64,000 nucleotides of DNA from Sclerurus mexicanus (Eukaryota > Chordata > Aves > Passeriformes > Furnariidae), in NCBI GenBank assembly GCA_013396755.1, contig VWZF01005530.1, positions 348,803-412,802 on the forward strand, in the 5' to 3' direction. The notes under the pieces were generated by a model. It saw nothing but the letters and a program-made list of their open reading frames with translations. It made no database searches and was not told where the DNA came from. The position numbers were made by a program, and so were the translations under genes. Within the stretch, counting starts at the first letter, position 1, and each line of letters opens with the position of its first letter. This document shows, in pieces, positions 46,646 to 60,141 of the stretch.

Positions 46646-48980
46646 CATGGCTCTACCATAAAGACTCAATCATACCCTGCCCATGTCGGCAGCCTGGCTG
46701 TGAACTTCCCTTGCTGAGGTGGTTGTAGTGGGAGAGCTTGCGGTCAGGGCAAGCCCTAGGAGAAGTGTGTGATGAGTCTGCAGGTGTAGTTACACAGAGA
46801 TCCCAACCTCCTGATGGAATGAGATTGCCTGTCTGGCATCATGTGTTGCACCAAGGGATGGTTTGTCACCCCAAGGCCACTCCCGGCTGCTACAGTCACA
46901 CACAGATGTGCAGAGGCACATCAGGCACACAAATGACTCAGCACAAGTGACGGTGAGTACTGGCACACCAAGGGCTTGGAATGCAACACCAACCCTTCTA
47001 ACAGCTTCCCATTCTTGCCTAGACCTTCACTTGGGACCTGCTGGCACCTTCTGCACTTTCCTGAAGGGGCTGCTAAAAGGGAAGGTTTAGCAGCTGAGTT
47101 TCCCACCACTCAGCATCAGTGGTGAGAAGGGGACATGATGCTGGTCCCTGAGCACAGGCTGACTCTGCTCCTCTCCTTCTGCCTGTGTGGAGTCTGAGGT
47201 GGCTGAGCTGGGTAGGGGAAAGGTGACAGGTAGTGATTTCAGGAAAACTGAAAACAACATCATCAGTGAAACCAATGAAAGCATGTATGGCTGGCTGCTG
47301 ATTTTTAAGAAAAATAGCTGTATTTTTCAAACATATAGAAGTGACTGTAACTTCCTCTCCATCCTGCCTGCATTAACTTAAGAGACAGTCGGGTGCTTAA
47401 AGGTTACTTTGCAGGCAATGACTGTTCTGTAAAGGGCTACTCATCTCTAACAGAGATAGGTTTTCTTTTATTGAACATCAGGCAGAGTGGATGAAACCTG
47501 ATAAAAAACACAGAGTGATAGTTTTTCCCTCCCTTTTCCAATGAGGAATAATAACCAGCAAAATAAAAAGGCAATTGCCTTGCTGTATGCTCTGCTTTAA
47601 GGAACGGCTTTGTGTGGCAGGGAATGCAGCTTAGGTGAATGACCAATTAGAAAGATTTTGTAGAATGACCTTTGAGTCATCACATCTGAACCTCTCTCCC
47701 CACCATCACCGTTTCCAGAACCGTTATTTTAAGTGTTGCCTACTTATGGTATGGGAAGGAGATTTCAGTAGTTAAAATCCCACATGTGCAGTTTAGGTAA
47801 CAAAATTGTTCATAGGACTATTAGGGTTGGGTGGGCAATGGCAATGTGGTTTGGAGGGGTGATCTTCCTTCAGACCTTGGGAGTCACATGAGTCACCTTG
47901 GGTTGTGTCTCCTTCCTCTCAAGAAAAGGTGCTCTGGGATTTATGCAGCTCTGCCCAGGATTTTTGACTGCAAAAAGATTGTAATAGCATCCTCTTCTAT
48001 GTAGCAAAGATGATTTTCCCTCACACCAAACCCAGGGTCATGGGCTGTGAATCAAAACTTTTCTGTGGCTGTAGTTGCTGGTTGCTTCAGAGCAGTTTTA
48101 ACTGATGAGGTCTGAATGATTTCTAGTTTGTTTGTTTTTGCTATTTTTTAAATGAGTGTTTTTAATTACTTGGTGAGCAGAGCCAGAAATGTAGCCCATG
48201 CTGGAAATCCAGCTGAGAGAGCAAGGCTGCACATGGGGAAGAGGTCAAGGAGGAGAAACCCATGCCTCGAGTGTGGAGGGACCTTTCCAGAAGCTTTCCC
48301 ACTACCATCTCCACCTGAGACCCTCACAGGAGACCACTTCCTCATCCAACTTGGGCACCTGGCAGAGACACCCCCTCCCAGCAGCCCATGAGCACTCTCC
48401 TTGGGAGACATTGAGGACTTCCACCCTTGTGGAGGGAAACCCCACTGGGTCTGTCCCCAGGCTACCCTTCCTTCTGCATGACCCTAAACACAGGACATTT
48501 TTTGGTGGACATCCAGCTTGTTAATGGGCTCAATAGACTCACATGGTATATTTTGTCTGTCCCTTCAGGGATGTATATTGACTGCTGGTTAGATTTATTG
48601 TCTGTATGAGGAGCAGACCACATGTGTGGTTTGGGCATGGCAAAGGCACAACCTGCAAGAGCTGAGCATCCTCGGGTAACCCCAGCCTGCTCCTGGTTCC
48701 TGCAGGGGCTGAGGGATGAGGATGCAATGAATACATAGAGAAGTCCTCTCAGACCCTCCAAGACAGAATTTGGCCATAACCATGAGCATCTGGTGCTTAT
48801 ATCCACTGTAGAATGAGAAGACCCTGATCTCCAGAGCTGTCAGCCCTAATTTTATCAGCAACTTGAAATTTAATTAGAAGTTGAAGTATTTTCCTTTCCA
48901 GAATGCTGTTTGTTTGTCCCCCTCCTTTCTTTGAAAGCTGCACAACATATGGGGCAACGACACTGCGTGTGCTGAGAAAG
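46646..48980. other. Intergenic, nothing recognised
   Basis: No exon, RNA or mobile element recognised. An AT-rich patch lies at 48100-48180. Confidence 0.5.
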
Positions 48981-49378
48981 CTTGTCCAGTCCTCCATGTG
49001 TCACAGATTCCCACACAAATATGGAGGCTATTAGGCAGAAGTTATTAAATGTCATTATTAATACACTGGAATGTGATGGGAGGGGATTTATTTTTATGCC
49101 AGAGCCTTGCATATATGCTCCCATCATGAGAGGGGGAAAGGGGAAGGGGGAGTTGCCCACAGCTGAACTGTGGACCAAGATGCTGAGCTGCAGATAACCA
49201 GACCCATGGAGCTGTGGTTGATGTTGTGCCCAGCTGGTTGGGTGCCAGGTCTGTGGGAAGTGCATGGTGAAGCCAGCTTGGCTTTTTTCCAGGCACCTGG
49301 TTGTCATGGGGAGATCTGAGAACAGAACAGTCACCAGGAAGGCAAAGGTTGGTGCTGGGATTTCCACCATGTGCACTG
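48981..49378. other. Intergenic with short AT-rich patch
   Basis: TTATTAAATGTCATTATTAA (49041-49060) is the only notable motif cluster. Confidence 0.4.
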
Positions 49379-49430
49379 AAAAAAAGGAAGAAAGAAAGAA
49401 GGAAAGAAAGAAGGAAAGAAAGAAATAAAA
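49379..49430 (+). repeat. (GAAA)n/(GGAAA)n purine microsatellite
   Basis: 52 bases of pure purine built from GAAA, GGAAA and GAAG units. The length is probably polymorphic. Confidence 0.9.
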
Positions 49431-49879
49431 GCTCCTTGAGATAAAGCTCTAAACATCTGATTCAGAGAGAAATGAGCAGTGGAAACAACTGCTTTGTGTA
49501 AGCACTGTAGACAACTTAATCCTTCCCCCTGGGCAGGATTGTCCCTTGCCTGTTGTTTCACACACACGCTGCTGCCCTGGCTATGTCTGGCTGAACTGTT
49601 TTCCTTTCTCCAGGACCAGAAGGGCTCTTCCCCATCTCCTGCCCTTCAACCTGGCTTCTTGCTGGGGCTTTCCCCCAGCCCTGTCTCTTTGGGAGAGTTT
49701 GCTCTTCCAGCTTGGTTGTAGCGCATGAGCAGGGACGAACTCAGACCCTCCACTTGCTGTTTATTACCGGCATCTCTCTGCATCGGTGCAGGGCATTCCT
49801 TTCTCTCCCTTCTTCCCAGGGGATTAGTTTCAACTTCTCAAAGAAAAATACTCTTCCTCTCCTTGTTCTTCACTGTTTT
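49431..49879. other. Intergenic, nothing recognised
   Basis: No feature recognised. Confidence 0.5.
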
Positions 49880-50110
49880 CTGTGCAATGAAATACAGTTT
49901 CTCTCCTAAACGAAGCTACAGGCAGTTTATTAGCCTCGCTAATTAACCCATAATCAGTGTTTCGTTCTCCTCTAATCGCAAGCTGCTTGCACCCTGGTTC
50001 ACAGAGTGCAGCCATGCTATAGCACACGTATTTATGAAGGGGAAAAAAACTAGCGTGCGACATGCCACCAGCATTATTTGCGGAGATAATATCACTTAAT
50101 TCAGGCACAT
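49880..50110. other. AT-rich island retaining CpGs, candidate noncoding regulatory element
   Basis: GCCTCGCTAATTAACCCATAAT (49934-49955), TCTAATCGCAAGC and AGATAATATCACTTAATTCA, with about eight CpGs retained (CTCGCTAATT, TTTCGTTC, ACACGTATT, TAGCGTGCGACATG). AT-rich DNA that keeps CpGs is typical of constrained, unmethylated elements, which makes this the best regulatory candidate of the window. Confidence 0.4.
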
Positions 50111-50902
50111 GGTGTGACCTACCTGGGGTGGGGAAGAAGGGGCTCAGGTGACTTCAAGGGTGACAGTGAGCTCTGGAGCCTGTCACCTTCTGAGCTGAGG
50201 CTCGATGACCACTGGGGTCACTAATGGTTGGTTGTCACTGCTGGTCAGCTGAGGTTTGGGAAGCAGCAAGGTTGGAGGAGAAAGACAGGTAAGTCTTGTA
50301 GCCTCCATCTCTGCTTTAAGCAGAACTATTTCCCAGGGGATTGCTTTTTTCCCGAATGTTTCCAGTTAGGTTTTCCTGTTCCTCCACCAGCAATCCTTCC
50401 ATAAATCTGTCCCAGATCTGCTGAAAACAAAAGATTTTGGAGAAAGCACTTGTGCTTTTTAATTTATTACTTTTTTCCTCCACTACACCAGGTACCACCT
50501 TCCCCAGCACCTGCCTTTTGCCCTTCCCATCTTTGTGGGTGTATACCTAGTTCTTCACTCTAGCCAAGTAAAATGGATTTAGCTTTTTTAACATTTCCTT
50601 GTAAATCAGATTTCTGATTATTGCTGCTGCCCTCTGAACTCCCTCCAATTCGTCACTCTATTCCTGGTACTGTGGTATGCCGACCATGAAGAGACAATGT
50701 TTGAAAACATCTTCAACCCGGGTGGCGATCTAATGAGACAGCATATAAAAATATCGTTACATGGTGAGCTGAAGGCATTGTGCAGCTCTGTAATCATTTT
50801 CAAGATGGTAAAATCATTCTGCAAGGACAGCCTGTCTCCACTCTGATAAAATCAGGGCCAGAAAGGCAGCCCAGCTTGGAGGAACAAATAATTGCAGAGT
50901 TG
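50111..50902. other. Intergenic, nothing recognised
   Basis: No feature recognised. The short CCGGGTTGAAGATG-type patch near 50700 does not match any element I know. Confidence 0.45.
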
Positions 50903-50940
50903 TTTTTTTCCTTCCTTTTTTCTTTCCCTCCCCCCCCCCC
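50903..50940 (+). repeat. Polypyrimidine tract ending in C11
   Basis: 38 uninterrupted pyrimidines, ending in eleven C (50930-50940). It is a candidate for triplex (H-DNA) or i-motif formation and a likely sequencing trouble spot. Confidence 0.85.
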
Positions 50941-53900
50941 AAGGCTTTATTTTTAAGTAAGGGAGCTATCACAAAGTGGGACAGATGTTGAGAAGAAGTG
51001 AAACCAAATTGGTGGTTTTTACCAAGCAGAAAGGGGATGGTTTAATCCTCTGCTTTGCCTTTGGCTCCGTGGCTGTCCCTGCAGTGCCCCGACATACTGT
51101 GTCCCTGGTGTCTCCATCCATCCCAGGCTGCCAGTGCTCCCTCTGAGCCTTTTTGGACCCACATCTGATGTCACCCTCTGTTCCGTCTCCCACAGCAGGT
51201 GGTCTTCGTCCGTCCCATGTCTCTCTTGCTTTGCTGTGAAGCTGTTCTTGTGTTTCCAGTCTGCTCTCCATCTCCATATCTGCGAGACTTGCTGTGTATG
51301 GAGGCAGATGAAGAAAATGAATCAGGCCAAGAAGATGCCAGAAGAGCCAGGTAAGAAAATCTGTGCTAGAGGTGGGTCTATCTTGATGTTCATCACTGGG
51401 GCTTCTGGGTGTTAAAGACTCCACAAAACAGCCCCCAGTGTCCTCCCACCTTCCAACTCCATGAGCACCATGGGATTTTCTTCTCTTCTGCCCCAGTATC
51501 TTCCTTCTCTTTTTCATTGAGGTCTGGTATGGTGGGGAAAGGTGAATTTAATCATAGGTTAATGAAACTCATAACGTGTTTCCTGAAAAATTGCAATCTG
51601 AGTTAAGAGAGGGTTTACAGAGTCTCTTGGTGTTGGTGGGTTTTTTGTTCCTCTCTCTTTTCCTTTGCCTGGGAAACATGTATTGCGTAAGATCTCTGCG
51701 TGTTCATGGGATGCTCAGAACATTGTCCTGACTTGCCATTGTTTGGGTTAATTTATGCTGGGTTAGAGCTCACCCTTTGGAAAGGGTCCAGAGTCCTGAT
51801 GATGTAAATCTTCCTGATTTATGTCTCCCCCTCTCAAGAAAAAAAAAAAAAGAGGAATTTAAGGAGTCCCAAAGACAGGAGAATTCAGGACAATTTGCAC
51901 CCATCACTTACCCCTGACAAGGAAGGCTGGGATGATTTGGGGTTGGTAAGCACAAGCCTTTCATCTGTTTGTAGAAGGAAGGAAAATTAAATCTCATGGC
52001 CTGTTTGTGAAAGGAAATTGCCCAGAATAGCTCTGACAGAATAAGCTATTCCACAATAGCTCCCCATGCGGACACTCGAGCCACTTTGTTCCAGGCTAAT
52101 TAGTGTGCTTCCAAGCGGAGTAATTATTCTGGAAAGGAAATCTCTCTTCTCCCACAAAGAGTGTCTACATGGAGGCAGCTATTTGGGAATGACACAAGTG
52201 GGCCATCTGAAACCACGGCTGCTCCACCGACCAGCATTCCCTCACTGAGACATCCTGGGCATGGAGTCATCCCACCATTTATGAGTGGGATGCTCTGGGG
52301 CATGTTTGGAGGAGGGCTGGGGGAGCAGAGAGCCATGTGGATGTATCTGGTTGGTCACCCAGGTGAGGTAGTCTTGGCTGGACTCCCCCTGTGCATGCTT
52401 ATAGGCCTCAGAAGAGGTGGTGATTCAGAAATTACAAAAGATTACACCAATCCTGTTATTTCATGTCCTTTTTATATTTCACTGTTTTATGACCATGCTA
52501 TTAAATATCTGCTCTGAGGGCTTTTTCTCTTCTCTCAGATCTCTCATTTCTTTTTTTCTAAGAGCATTTTTTTTCTCACCTATTTTGCTACTGACTCACT
52601 GGAGAGCTTAGATTTAGTCTGAACATTTCTCAGGAGACTGCCTGGTGTCTCACGTGGCTCATTCCCCGTAATTCACAGAAGAGTTCTTTTTATAAAAGTT
52701 GAGAACTTGTGTGAGCAGGGAGCTTCACCCAAAGGGGTGACCATTTAGCCAGGTTCTGTGCCAAAGCATTGGATTGGCTTTGAGCTCCTGGGGATGGCTC
52801 TGACCTTCTCCATACTGCTTGCACCAGGCTCAGTGGAGTTTGACTTAGTTTACACCAAGGAACCTGAGGTCAAATCTCCCAGTAGCAGCCAGTGCAAGGA
52901 CCTATATCTCTTAGAGCAAACCTGTATTTGCCTAGTTGCTCTTTGAGTTGCTTCTGGCAAAATACTGGGATGAGTCTATAGCAGAAATAACAGAGGAGAT
53001 CGTAGGATCCATCTCCATCCAATCCAGAATCCTGGAGATGTTTTATAATCTGCTTATATTCAGGGCTTGATAGTTATGGTTCAGCCTAAAGCAACCTCGC
53101 AGCTGCAGTCTTCTCTTGGAGCTGTTGAGAGTCACAGCTCAACCTCTTGCTCTTCGCATTGTTTTGGAGAAGGGATGCAAAGTCGTGCACTGTTTTTCTG
53201 GCATTTATAGTCCCTTACTGCTCATTTACTCTTCGCCCAGGGCTTGCCCTTAAGCATGGCTTGATCTGGTATTAGGAGGGGCTGAAAAAAGCGAAGGAAG
53301 GTTGAATGACCCACACTGGATCCCTTCTTCCTGGAAAAAGTTCAAAACAACTTCATAAGCATTTTAATGTCAGTCAGAGAGATTTTTCATGGCCATAAAC
53401 CCTGGCATGGTCTATAATTACACATGATCTGCCCACTCTGGAAAATTGATACTTACATGCTCCACTGCACCCTGTGTCCCTGTCAAAATGCAGATCAGCC
53501 ATTCCCTTTGGGACAGACCACTAAATGAAAATGGATGGGAACATTTTTTTCATTAATGATAACTTCTTCTTCCTTAAATTCACATGCTGTGGGGACCTCT
53601 GTGGGGTCCCAGAGAGAGTCTAGGTGCATGTGATGGGAAATAAATTGGGGGCTTTGGGTTTGAAAGCCTTTGGTGTGGACTCACAAGCCACCAAGGAGCT
53701 CAGACATGCCCAGGGGACTGCAGGTCTCAGTGATGCTGAGTCCTGTGGGTCTCCAGGATGGAGAAAGCATTGAAAGAGGGATGGAGACAACATGAATGGA
53801 CATATAGTATCACCAGCCCTTCAGCTGGCAAGATTAGGAGAAGAAATTACTGCTGTACAGAACTAGTTGTGTCCTTACTAAATCTTCTGGGTCCTCTGAC

Positions 53901-55600
53901 CTAACGCAGCTCCTGCAGAGCATGGACCCCCCTTTTGGGGTTTCTCCCCGATGTTGCCCCTCTCCAACCAGGTAAGGAGACAAAACTGGGGAAAGCATTG
54001 GAGCTTTTGTGCCTGAAAGAATTAAGGGAGGAGGCTGAAACGAATTAGGGGCTGATGTAGTTCACTGGTAGCAGAACTGATGTTTGCGAGCCACAAGGCC
54101 CCATCCAGGACTATGTCTCCATCGAGATTGGGCAGGGCATATCCCGGAACTGCAGCAAAGAGAGGGAGAGTGTCCCATGAAAAAGCAGCGCAGCTTTGCC
54201 AGGAGGTAGCAAAGGAGCCTGGGGAACATCTCCTGATCCCAGCCCAGCCCTGGCCCTGCCACACTGGCCCCAAAGAGGCAGAAGAGACAGTTTGGTGTGG
54301 GAAGCCTCAGTTTCTCTCCAGCAAGGGGCAGAGGGAATGCAATTGCTGCCAGCGAACATCAGTCTGAGACCTCTTCAGTGTCTGCGGTGACTGATATCTC
54401 CTTCTTCTGAGAGATTGTCTGAAAATAATCATACACCAGCAACCATGAGATCTTGTCTCTGCAGAGGAGTCCTCTCCCCTCCCAGCAGCATGCTGGGGTG
54501 GGGACACTCAGCAGGCAATTGGGGAACCCTTTGTAGTGCCTCAACTTCCCCAGCCACCACCCTGGTGCTTTCTGCAGCCACCAAATCCAACCCAATCCCA
54601 AAAGCAGTCCCCAAAAGGGGAACAGTGTGGCCGAGGTAAGGTGACTGTGACAGCTAAGGCACAGAAATTTGGTTTGGAGGAGCTGCAGGGCTTTGCAGTT
54701 GCACTTTCTTGTAATTGCATCAGGGTTAATAAGCTCCATCCTGGGGGTCCCACCCCTCTGCAGCAGGAGCAGGGCACCCCACAACCACCTCTGCATTTCC
54801 TGGCAGAGCCTTGCTGAAGCACCGGCTCCTCGGGAAGCCCAGTCTAGCAATTTATCTCCCAGACATCTTCCATGTCTCTGTATCTTCCTTCTGAGCTGAC
54901 CCCTCGCTCCAGCTAAGATTTTTCTCCTCCTGAATTATATTTCATCTGTCAAATCTGGAGAGATGAGCTGTGTGGAAATTTTGCAGATCTACCTGATTTC
55001 TGCCGCTTTATTCAAGCTTCACCCACTTCAAAGGGCACAAATGCAAATATTGACAAGTTCAATAAAAAGACCCATCTAGCAGGTAAACAGGCTGTCTAAT
55101 GAGGGGGTTCAGGGAAGATATTTGAAGAGAAAATCATCATTTTTTACTGATTTCTACATGCTGGCCTCTTTCCTAAATAATCCTGAAACATGGGCACATA
55201 AAATTGTTACCCTGCCTCAGCCCTTCCCAGCAGCTGATCCCAGCCCACATGGGATAGATGGCTTTCTCCTTGGGATTGAAAAGTCAAAATCCGCTGTGTT
55301 TACTGAGTTCAGCACTTTCCATGGGGCAGCAGCAAAATGATAACATCCCATGTCACCCACTTGCCCCATCACTTGGCTGTGCAACCCTGCCTGCAGCCAT
55401 CCCTTGCTCCCTGGTACCCAATAGCTTAATTCAGCCCTTCCTGAATGACATTTGCAAAGATTTCCCCTGGTGGAGCAGGATGCTGGCCATTATCTCCACC
55501 ACGCTCCCAGCCCGTGGATGTGCTCCGCTTGTCCTGGATCGATCTCCAAATCGGAACTGGTGCTGTTTGATCTGCTCATTGTGATGCAGTGAAGAGGAGT
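50941..55600. other. Intergenic, nothing recognised
   Basis: An A13 tract lies at 51839-51851. A short exon-like frame at 51308-51349 ends in a GTAAGA donor-like site but has no acceptor or homology. Open frames here are shadows or chance. Confidence 0.5.
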
Positions 55601-58600
55601 GAGTCTAGGGAACAAGCCTCCTTGGAATTAAATTGCCTCTCTAATATGATTACAAATGGCTGTTAACCCTCGTATCAACATGAAGGAATGCTGTCTAGGG
55701 AAGGTGGGGGAGAATGAGACGTGAAAGTCCCACCTTGCTATGCTAAATGAAATGAGAGGTGCTTGTTAGAAGGAGTAATTAGGCTTCCCCAGCTCCCTCA
55801 CAGGAGGTTAGGAGAGTTATATTGTATTTGCAAAGTGCTTTGAAGAAGAGAAACATGCTAGAAATGCTGCAGGTGCCAGAACCATTGCTCCTAGTGCTGT
55901 TCTTGCTCAGGTGGGAGAACTGCAGCTATGGAATGTCTTCCACCTATGGATTTCAGAGCATGCCTCCTCTGTTGAGCATATGCAGAAGGTTCAAATAGTA
56001 TTATTGTGGCACACTGGCAAAAGGAGAAACAGGGATGCAGAGCACAGGGGAGCTGATGAACATCTCTCACAGAGCTGGGATTAGGAGGGAAAAGTCCTGT
56101 TCCAAATGCTGTTGTGACCTCCACCCAGGGGATACTTGGACTTGAAGACACTGGTGTTCAGCATGTATTGACTGACAATACTCCCATAGAGGCACAATGT
56201 TCTTTTTGGAAACCAAGTTAAAAACTTGGCTTTTCCAAAATCCTCCATGTGTTGCATCAGGATAGATAAAGTATTGTCTGGACGATTAGCTTTTTAGACT
56301 GAAGGACCCAGGAAAGACCCAAGTGCTCAGCTCTGGTTGTGCGTCTTTTCCCCAAGTCAGGTTAAGCCTCAGGCTCCTTCTTCAGCATCCCCTTAAGCCT
56401 TTGGAGGAACTGGAGATATGACAGGTGATAGGGCTGTTTCACTCAAGCTGTGTCCCTGGTCTGGATTAGAGGACCCTGGAACTACAGCCTTGTTGAAGCC
56501 ACCATCTCCCCTCCATGGGACTGCTCAGTGCCAGGTGGGATGGCTGCCTGGATGCTGAGCTGAACATTACACAGCAGAACTTGTTGCAAACTAATTTTCT
56601 CCCAACCTCCCTATTTTGTCTTCACAGCAGAAACGTCAGGCAGGCTGTACAGAAAAGAAGAGAGCTGTACCAGAACAAGCTTGGCTTGGTTCCCACCATC
56701 AGTTTGGTTCCCTCCATCAACAATCAACCAGGACAGGAGCATCTGCTTCATTTGGAAGGGCTCTTAAGCTTTATCTGTGCACCCCAAAACAGCAGCCATG
56801 AGCCTTTACTCCCCAAACTCTTATCAATGTACAATGTCTTCAAGCCAGAGACCACCTGCAAAACCCCTTCTAACCTTAATTTCTACAAAACCATGCTGCA
56901 TCCTTGGCATGGTCAGGGACGGAGGACACACTGTCTCCTGAGCTGAAATGGGGATACATGCAATGCCAAGGGGGGTTTCCAAGGACGATGAGCATAGGGT
57001 TGGAAGGCGCCTGTCCAAGATGGGCCATGGAGGGCAGGGACAGCAGAGGCATAGCACAGACAGTAACAGCCTTGTCCATGCTTCTCCTTTCTTCCCTGTG
57101 ACAGCTTGACAACCTAACAGGAAAAATGAAGTCAGTGAAGGGAGAAATGCTATCAGGAGCCCCGTGCTAAGAGGGCAGACAGGCCAGATTGGAGGAAAAT
57201 GAGAAGCTGTCCGGACTAATGCAATCATTTATCACATAATCTTGCTCAGCAGTTGGGAGGGGAGCCTGGCAGTGCCTAGCACTCAGAGGAGGCTCTCTTG
57301 GCCCCTGGTACCTTGCTCCAGTTGGTGAGGGTTGTTTCTCCTGGATTCTCCAGGGCTTGAGGTTCCCCTTTCACCACCTTGCTGTGCTTGTGGTACTCGT
57401 GTCATTTTGCTCTCATCATTATCCTCCACAGGCTTCCCTTCAGCCCAGAGCCAGAGCTGGGTTTACTCTGCTTTGCTGTGGAAAGATGGCACCTTGTCAG
57501 GTCACTGCTTGTGCTGAGACATTTCATCACCAGGCCACTTTGGCTCCACACTGTGTTAGCTGCTCGCCTGGAACCTGGATTTACAGCTTCCTCATCCCTG
57601 GCCATAAAATGAGGCATTACTGAAACACCACTGCAAAAAGAGGTCAGCATGAGAGCGTTACCAAAACGAAGCAGCCAGGGAATTTCCCTCCCTGCTCATG
57701 TTGCATCTCTAGGTTTTGCTCCGTGTTTGGGCCATATGTGATCTGCACCCCAGGGGAATGGCCGGACATCAAAGGGTGACTTCTGGTGAGGATGAGCTCA
57801 TTTGCTCCTGCTCAATCCTTCCTGTGAGGCAGAGGGGTGGGAGCTCTGTGACCACCCAGCAGCTCTTCCCCAGCCAGGGCTGTGAGTGTCTGAGGCAGGA
57901 TCCCCACCAGCTGCAGCTGCTCTGGTTCTGTCAGGATCTGCTCTTCCCTCTCTTAAGTTTGCAAATTGGAAGGGGACATACACTTCCCTCTAGACCCATG
58001 AATCCCCTGTGTTGCCAACATGGCACTCACCACTGTTCAGTCCAGCAAGGCAGCATCTCACAGTGGGGATGGGTTATTCAAAAAGTTTGAACATGGATTT
58101 TCAATACCAGGCTGCAGGACCAGGGTGCCCACCTCTCCTCTGCAGCTGATGTTCATGGGCTTTGCAGTTAACATCATCCTCTGGATCTCCAGGACAGCAG
58201 TGAAGTGCCAAACCATACAGCTCAATTGTACAGCCCCGTCACAGCCGAGCACTTATCTGAGTAATTACCAGAGCTGGCCACAGAACAAGAAAGCCAATTT
58301 CGGCACCACTCTCAGGTTTTGTTGTTTGTTTCTTTCCTGTGGAAGACTGAACCTTCAGGCGTTGAGAGATGAGAGCTAGGCTGGTGTGTAGGGCACGGCT
58401 CAGGGCTGGGAAGCAGAGCTTCAAATCCTCTCTCTGCTTAAATTATTTTCCCTTCTGGACACTTCAGCGTCCCATATCCCTGATGCTCCATCTGCAGACC
58501 CTTTCCCTTGTGTTCTCTCACCTTTCCTGGCTGTGGAAACCAGCTTGTTTCCAAGAAACATTTTGGCTGGGACAAAGCTTTCAGCACTGTTTCAGCCAGG

Positions 58601-59929
58601 TCCAGCAGTTACTTCTCTTTCATCCAGATTTCTGGATGGGCCCCTCCATGTGTCCAGCTTCATCCTTGTGTCCTCACCGCCCCTTTTCAGAGCAGCTTCA
58701 GCTTATACTTTTGACAGGGAGCTGCTCTTCTCTGAAAGAGCTCTATGTCCTCTCTTTGCCCCAGCACAGCCCAAATCCATCTGGAAGAGGTGTCACAACC
58801 CTCCCTGCCTGGTGAGATCCTCCTGAGGATGGCTGAGCCATCTCCAGCCCGTGCACTTCCCATCCACAGAGCTGTTTGCCACCCAAACAGCTCTGGACCT
58901 TCCTTCTCTCCCTTGCAGAAGGACCATCAGGAGGAAGACCAGCAATTCCAAGGGAAACACAGCCCCTCTCTGGCAGTGGACAGATCTGGGTGGTACCAAT
59001 AGAACCTCCCAGGATTTCCCAGCTTTGGCTGTCTGCCAAGGCAGTGTTGGTTCAGTTCCAAGGAAAAGGGGGAGGTTTTGTCAACATCCACCCCAGGCTG
59101 AGGACCCATAAGGCATGGAACAACACCAAACACCTCTTTTCTGGCTTAGCAGAAAAAGAGAAGCAAAATGTTTTGGAGTGCTGCCTCCTCCAGGAATATG
59201 GAGTGTTAATTATTATTAATGACTCCCTATGACTTTTATTATTAGCAATTCTAATTAATTGGATTATTACTTTTTCCTCTCTTGGAGATGATTGAAGGTG
59301 GCACATAGAGGTGATGGACATTGCTTTCAATACAAAAAAAGGACAAGAGGGACTCAGGCAGTGTTATTTGAATAATACAAAGTGGCAGAAGTGAGAGGAG
59401 ATCTGCGAGACTGGTCCTAGAGGGAATAGGGATTAGCAGTGCCAGCACCAAACCCTCCATGGGCTGAATGCTTCAATTCAATGCATGTTTTTTTCTGTTT
59501 TCCAGCTATAAACATATAAAAGACTAAAACTTGTCCTTAGTCCCAAGACTCCTTAACTCCCTATTCCCGAATCAACAGTCAATCCCTCCAGGTGGTTGGA
59601 CAGGCAATTCCCTCGAGGCTAAGGCCAGGATAAAACTGGCAGCAGATAGTCTGCACATGGCACAAGAGTGCCTTTGTCCCCAAATGTTTGTCTCATCACA
59701 CTCAGTCAGACATCCCATGGAGGTGCCCAATGCACCTGCCCATCACACTAGTTCCTCCATGCCTTGAGCTTGGGATGAGAAGGTCTTCCTTGTGGTAGGA
59801 CCCATCATTAAATGTATGGCACAGCACCAGGTCACCAAAAATAGCTCTGAAGAAAGAAAAAGAGAAGCACCATGTGTGCAGGCACGTGCATGTGTGTGTG
59901 TCCAAAAAGCCATTTGCTGTTTAGGTGTC
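55601..59929. other. Intergenic, nothing recognised
   Basis: AT-rich patches at 55620-55680 (GGAATTAAATTGCC) and 59200-59275 (TTAATTATTATTAATGAC). No gene supported. Confidence 0.5.
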
Positions 59930-60128
59930 AGAAATAAATTTTACCACTGGAGTCTGCAGCATCTGATTAGTGAATTATTCAGTTTGGAGATTGCCTTCGC
60001 CATGACCTCATTAGTAACCTCGAGGTGAGCGGGACGCATTAGACTAACCACCAGGCTGTCACTGAGGAGCAGAACTGGGGCATTAAAATGGATTAAAGTG
60101 CTTTACCAAGAAGTGCGGTGCAACTCAT
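59930..60128. other. AT-rich island retaining CpGs, candidate noncoding regulatory element
   Basis: CATCTGATTAGTGAATTATT, CTCATTAGTAACCTCGAGG, GAGCGGGACGCATTAGAC and GCATTAAAATGGATTAAAG. It mixes TAAT/ATTA cores with retained CpGs (CTTCGCC, CTCGAGG, AGCGGGACGC). Confidence 0.35.
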
Positions 60129-60141
60129 AAAAAAAAAAAAA
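60129..60141 (+). repeat. A13 tract
   Basis: Thirteen A, followed by a purine-rich stretch to about 60205 (GGGGGAGGTAGAGGAGGTAG). Confidence 0.85.

Noticed and set aside
51300..51355. Exon-like MKKMNQAKKMPEEPG with a GTAAGA donor
   Set aside because: Too short, with no convincing acceptor and no homology; treated as chance.
56985..57020. GGTTGGAAGGCGCCT resembling a CR1 tail
   Set aside because: Similarity covers about 15 bases and the following CR1 blocks are absent.
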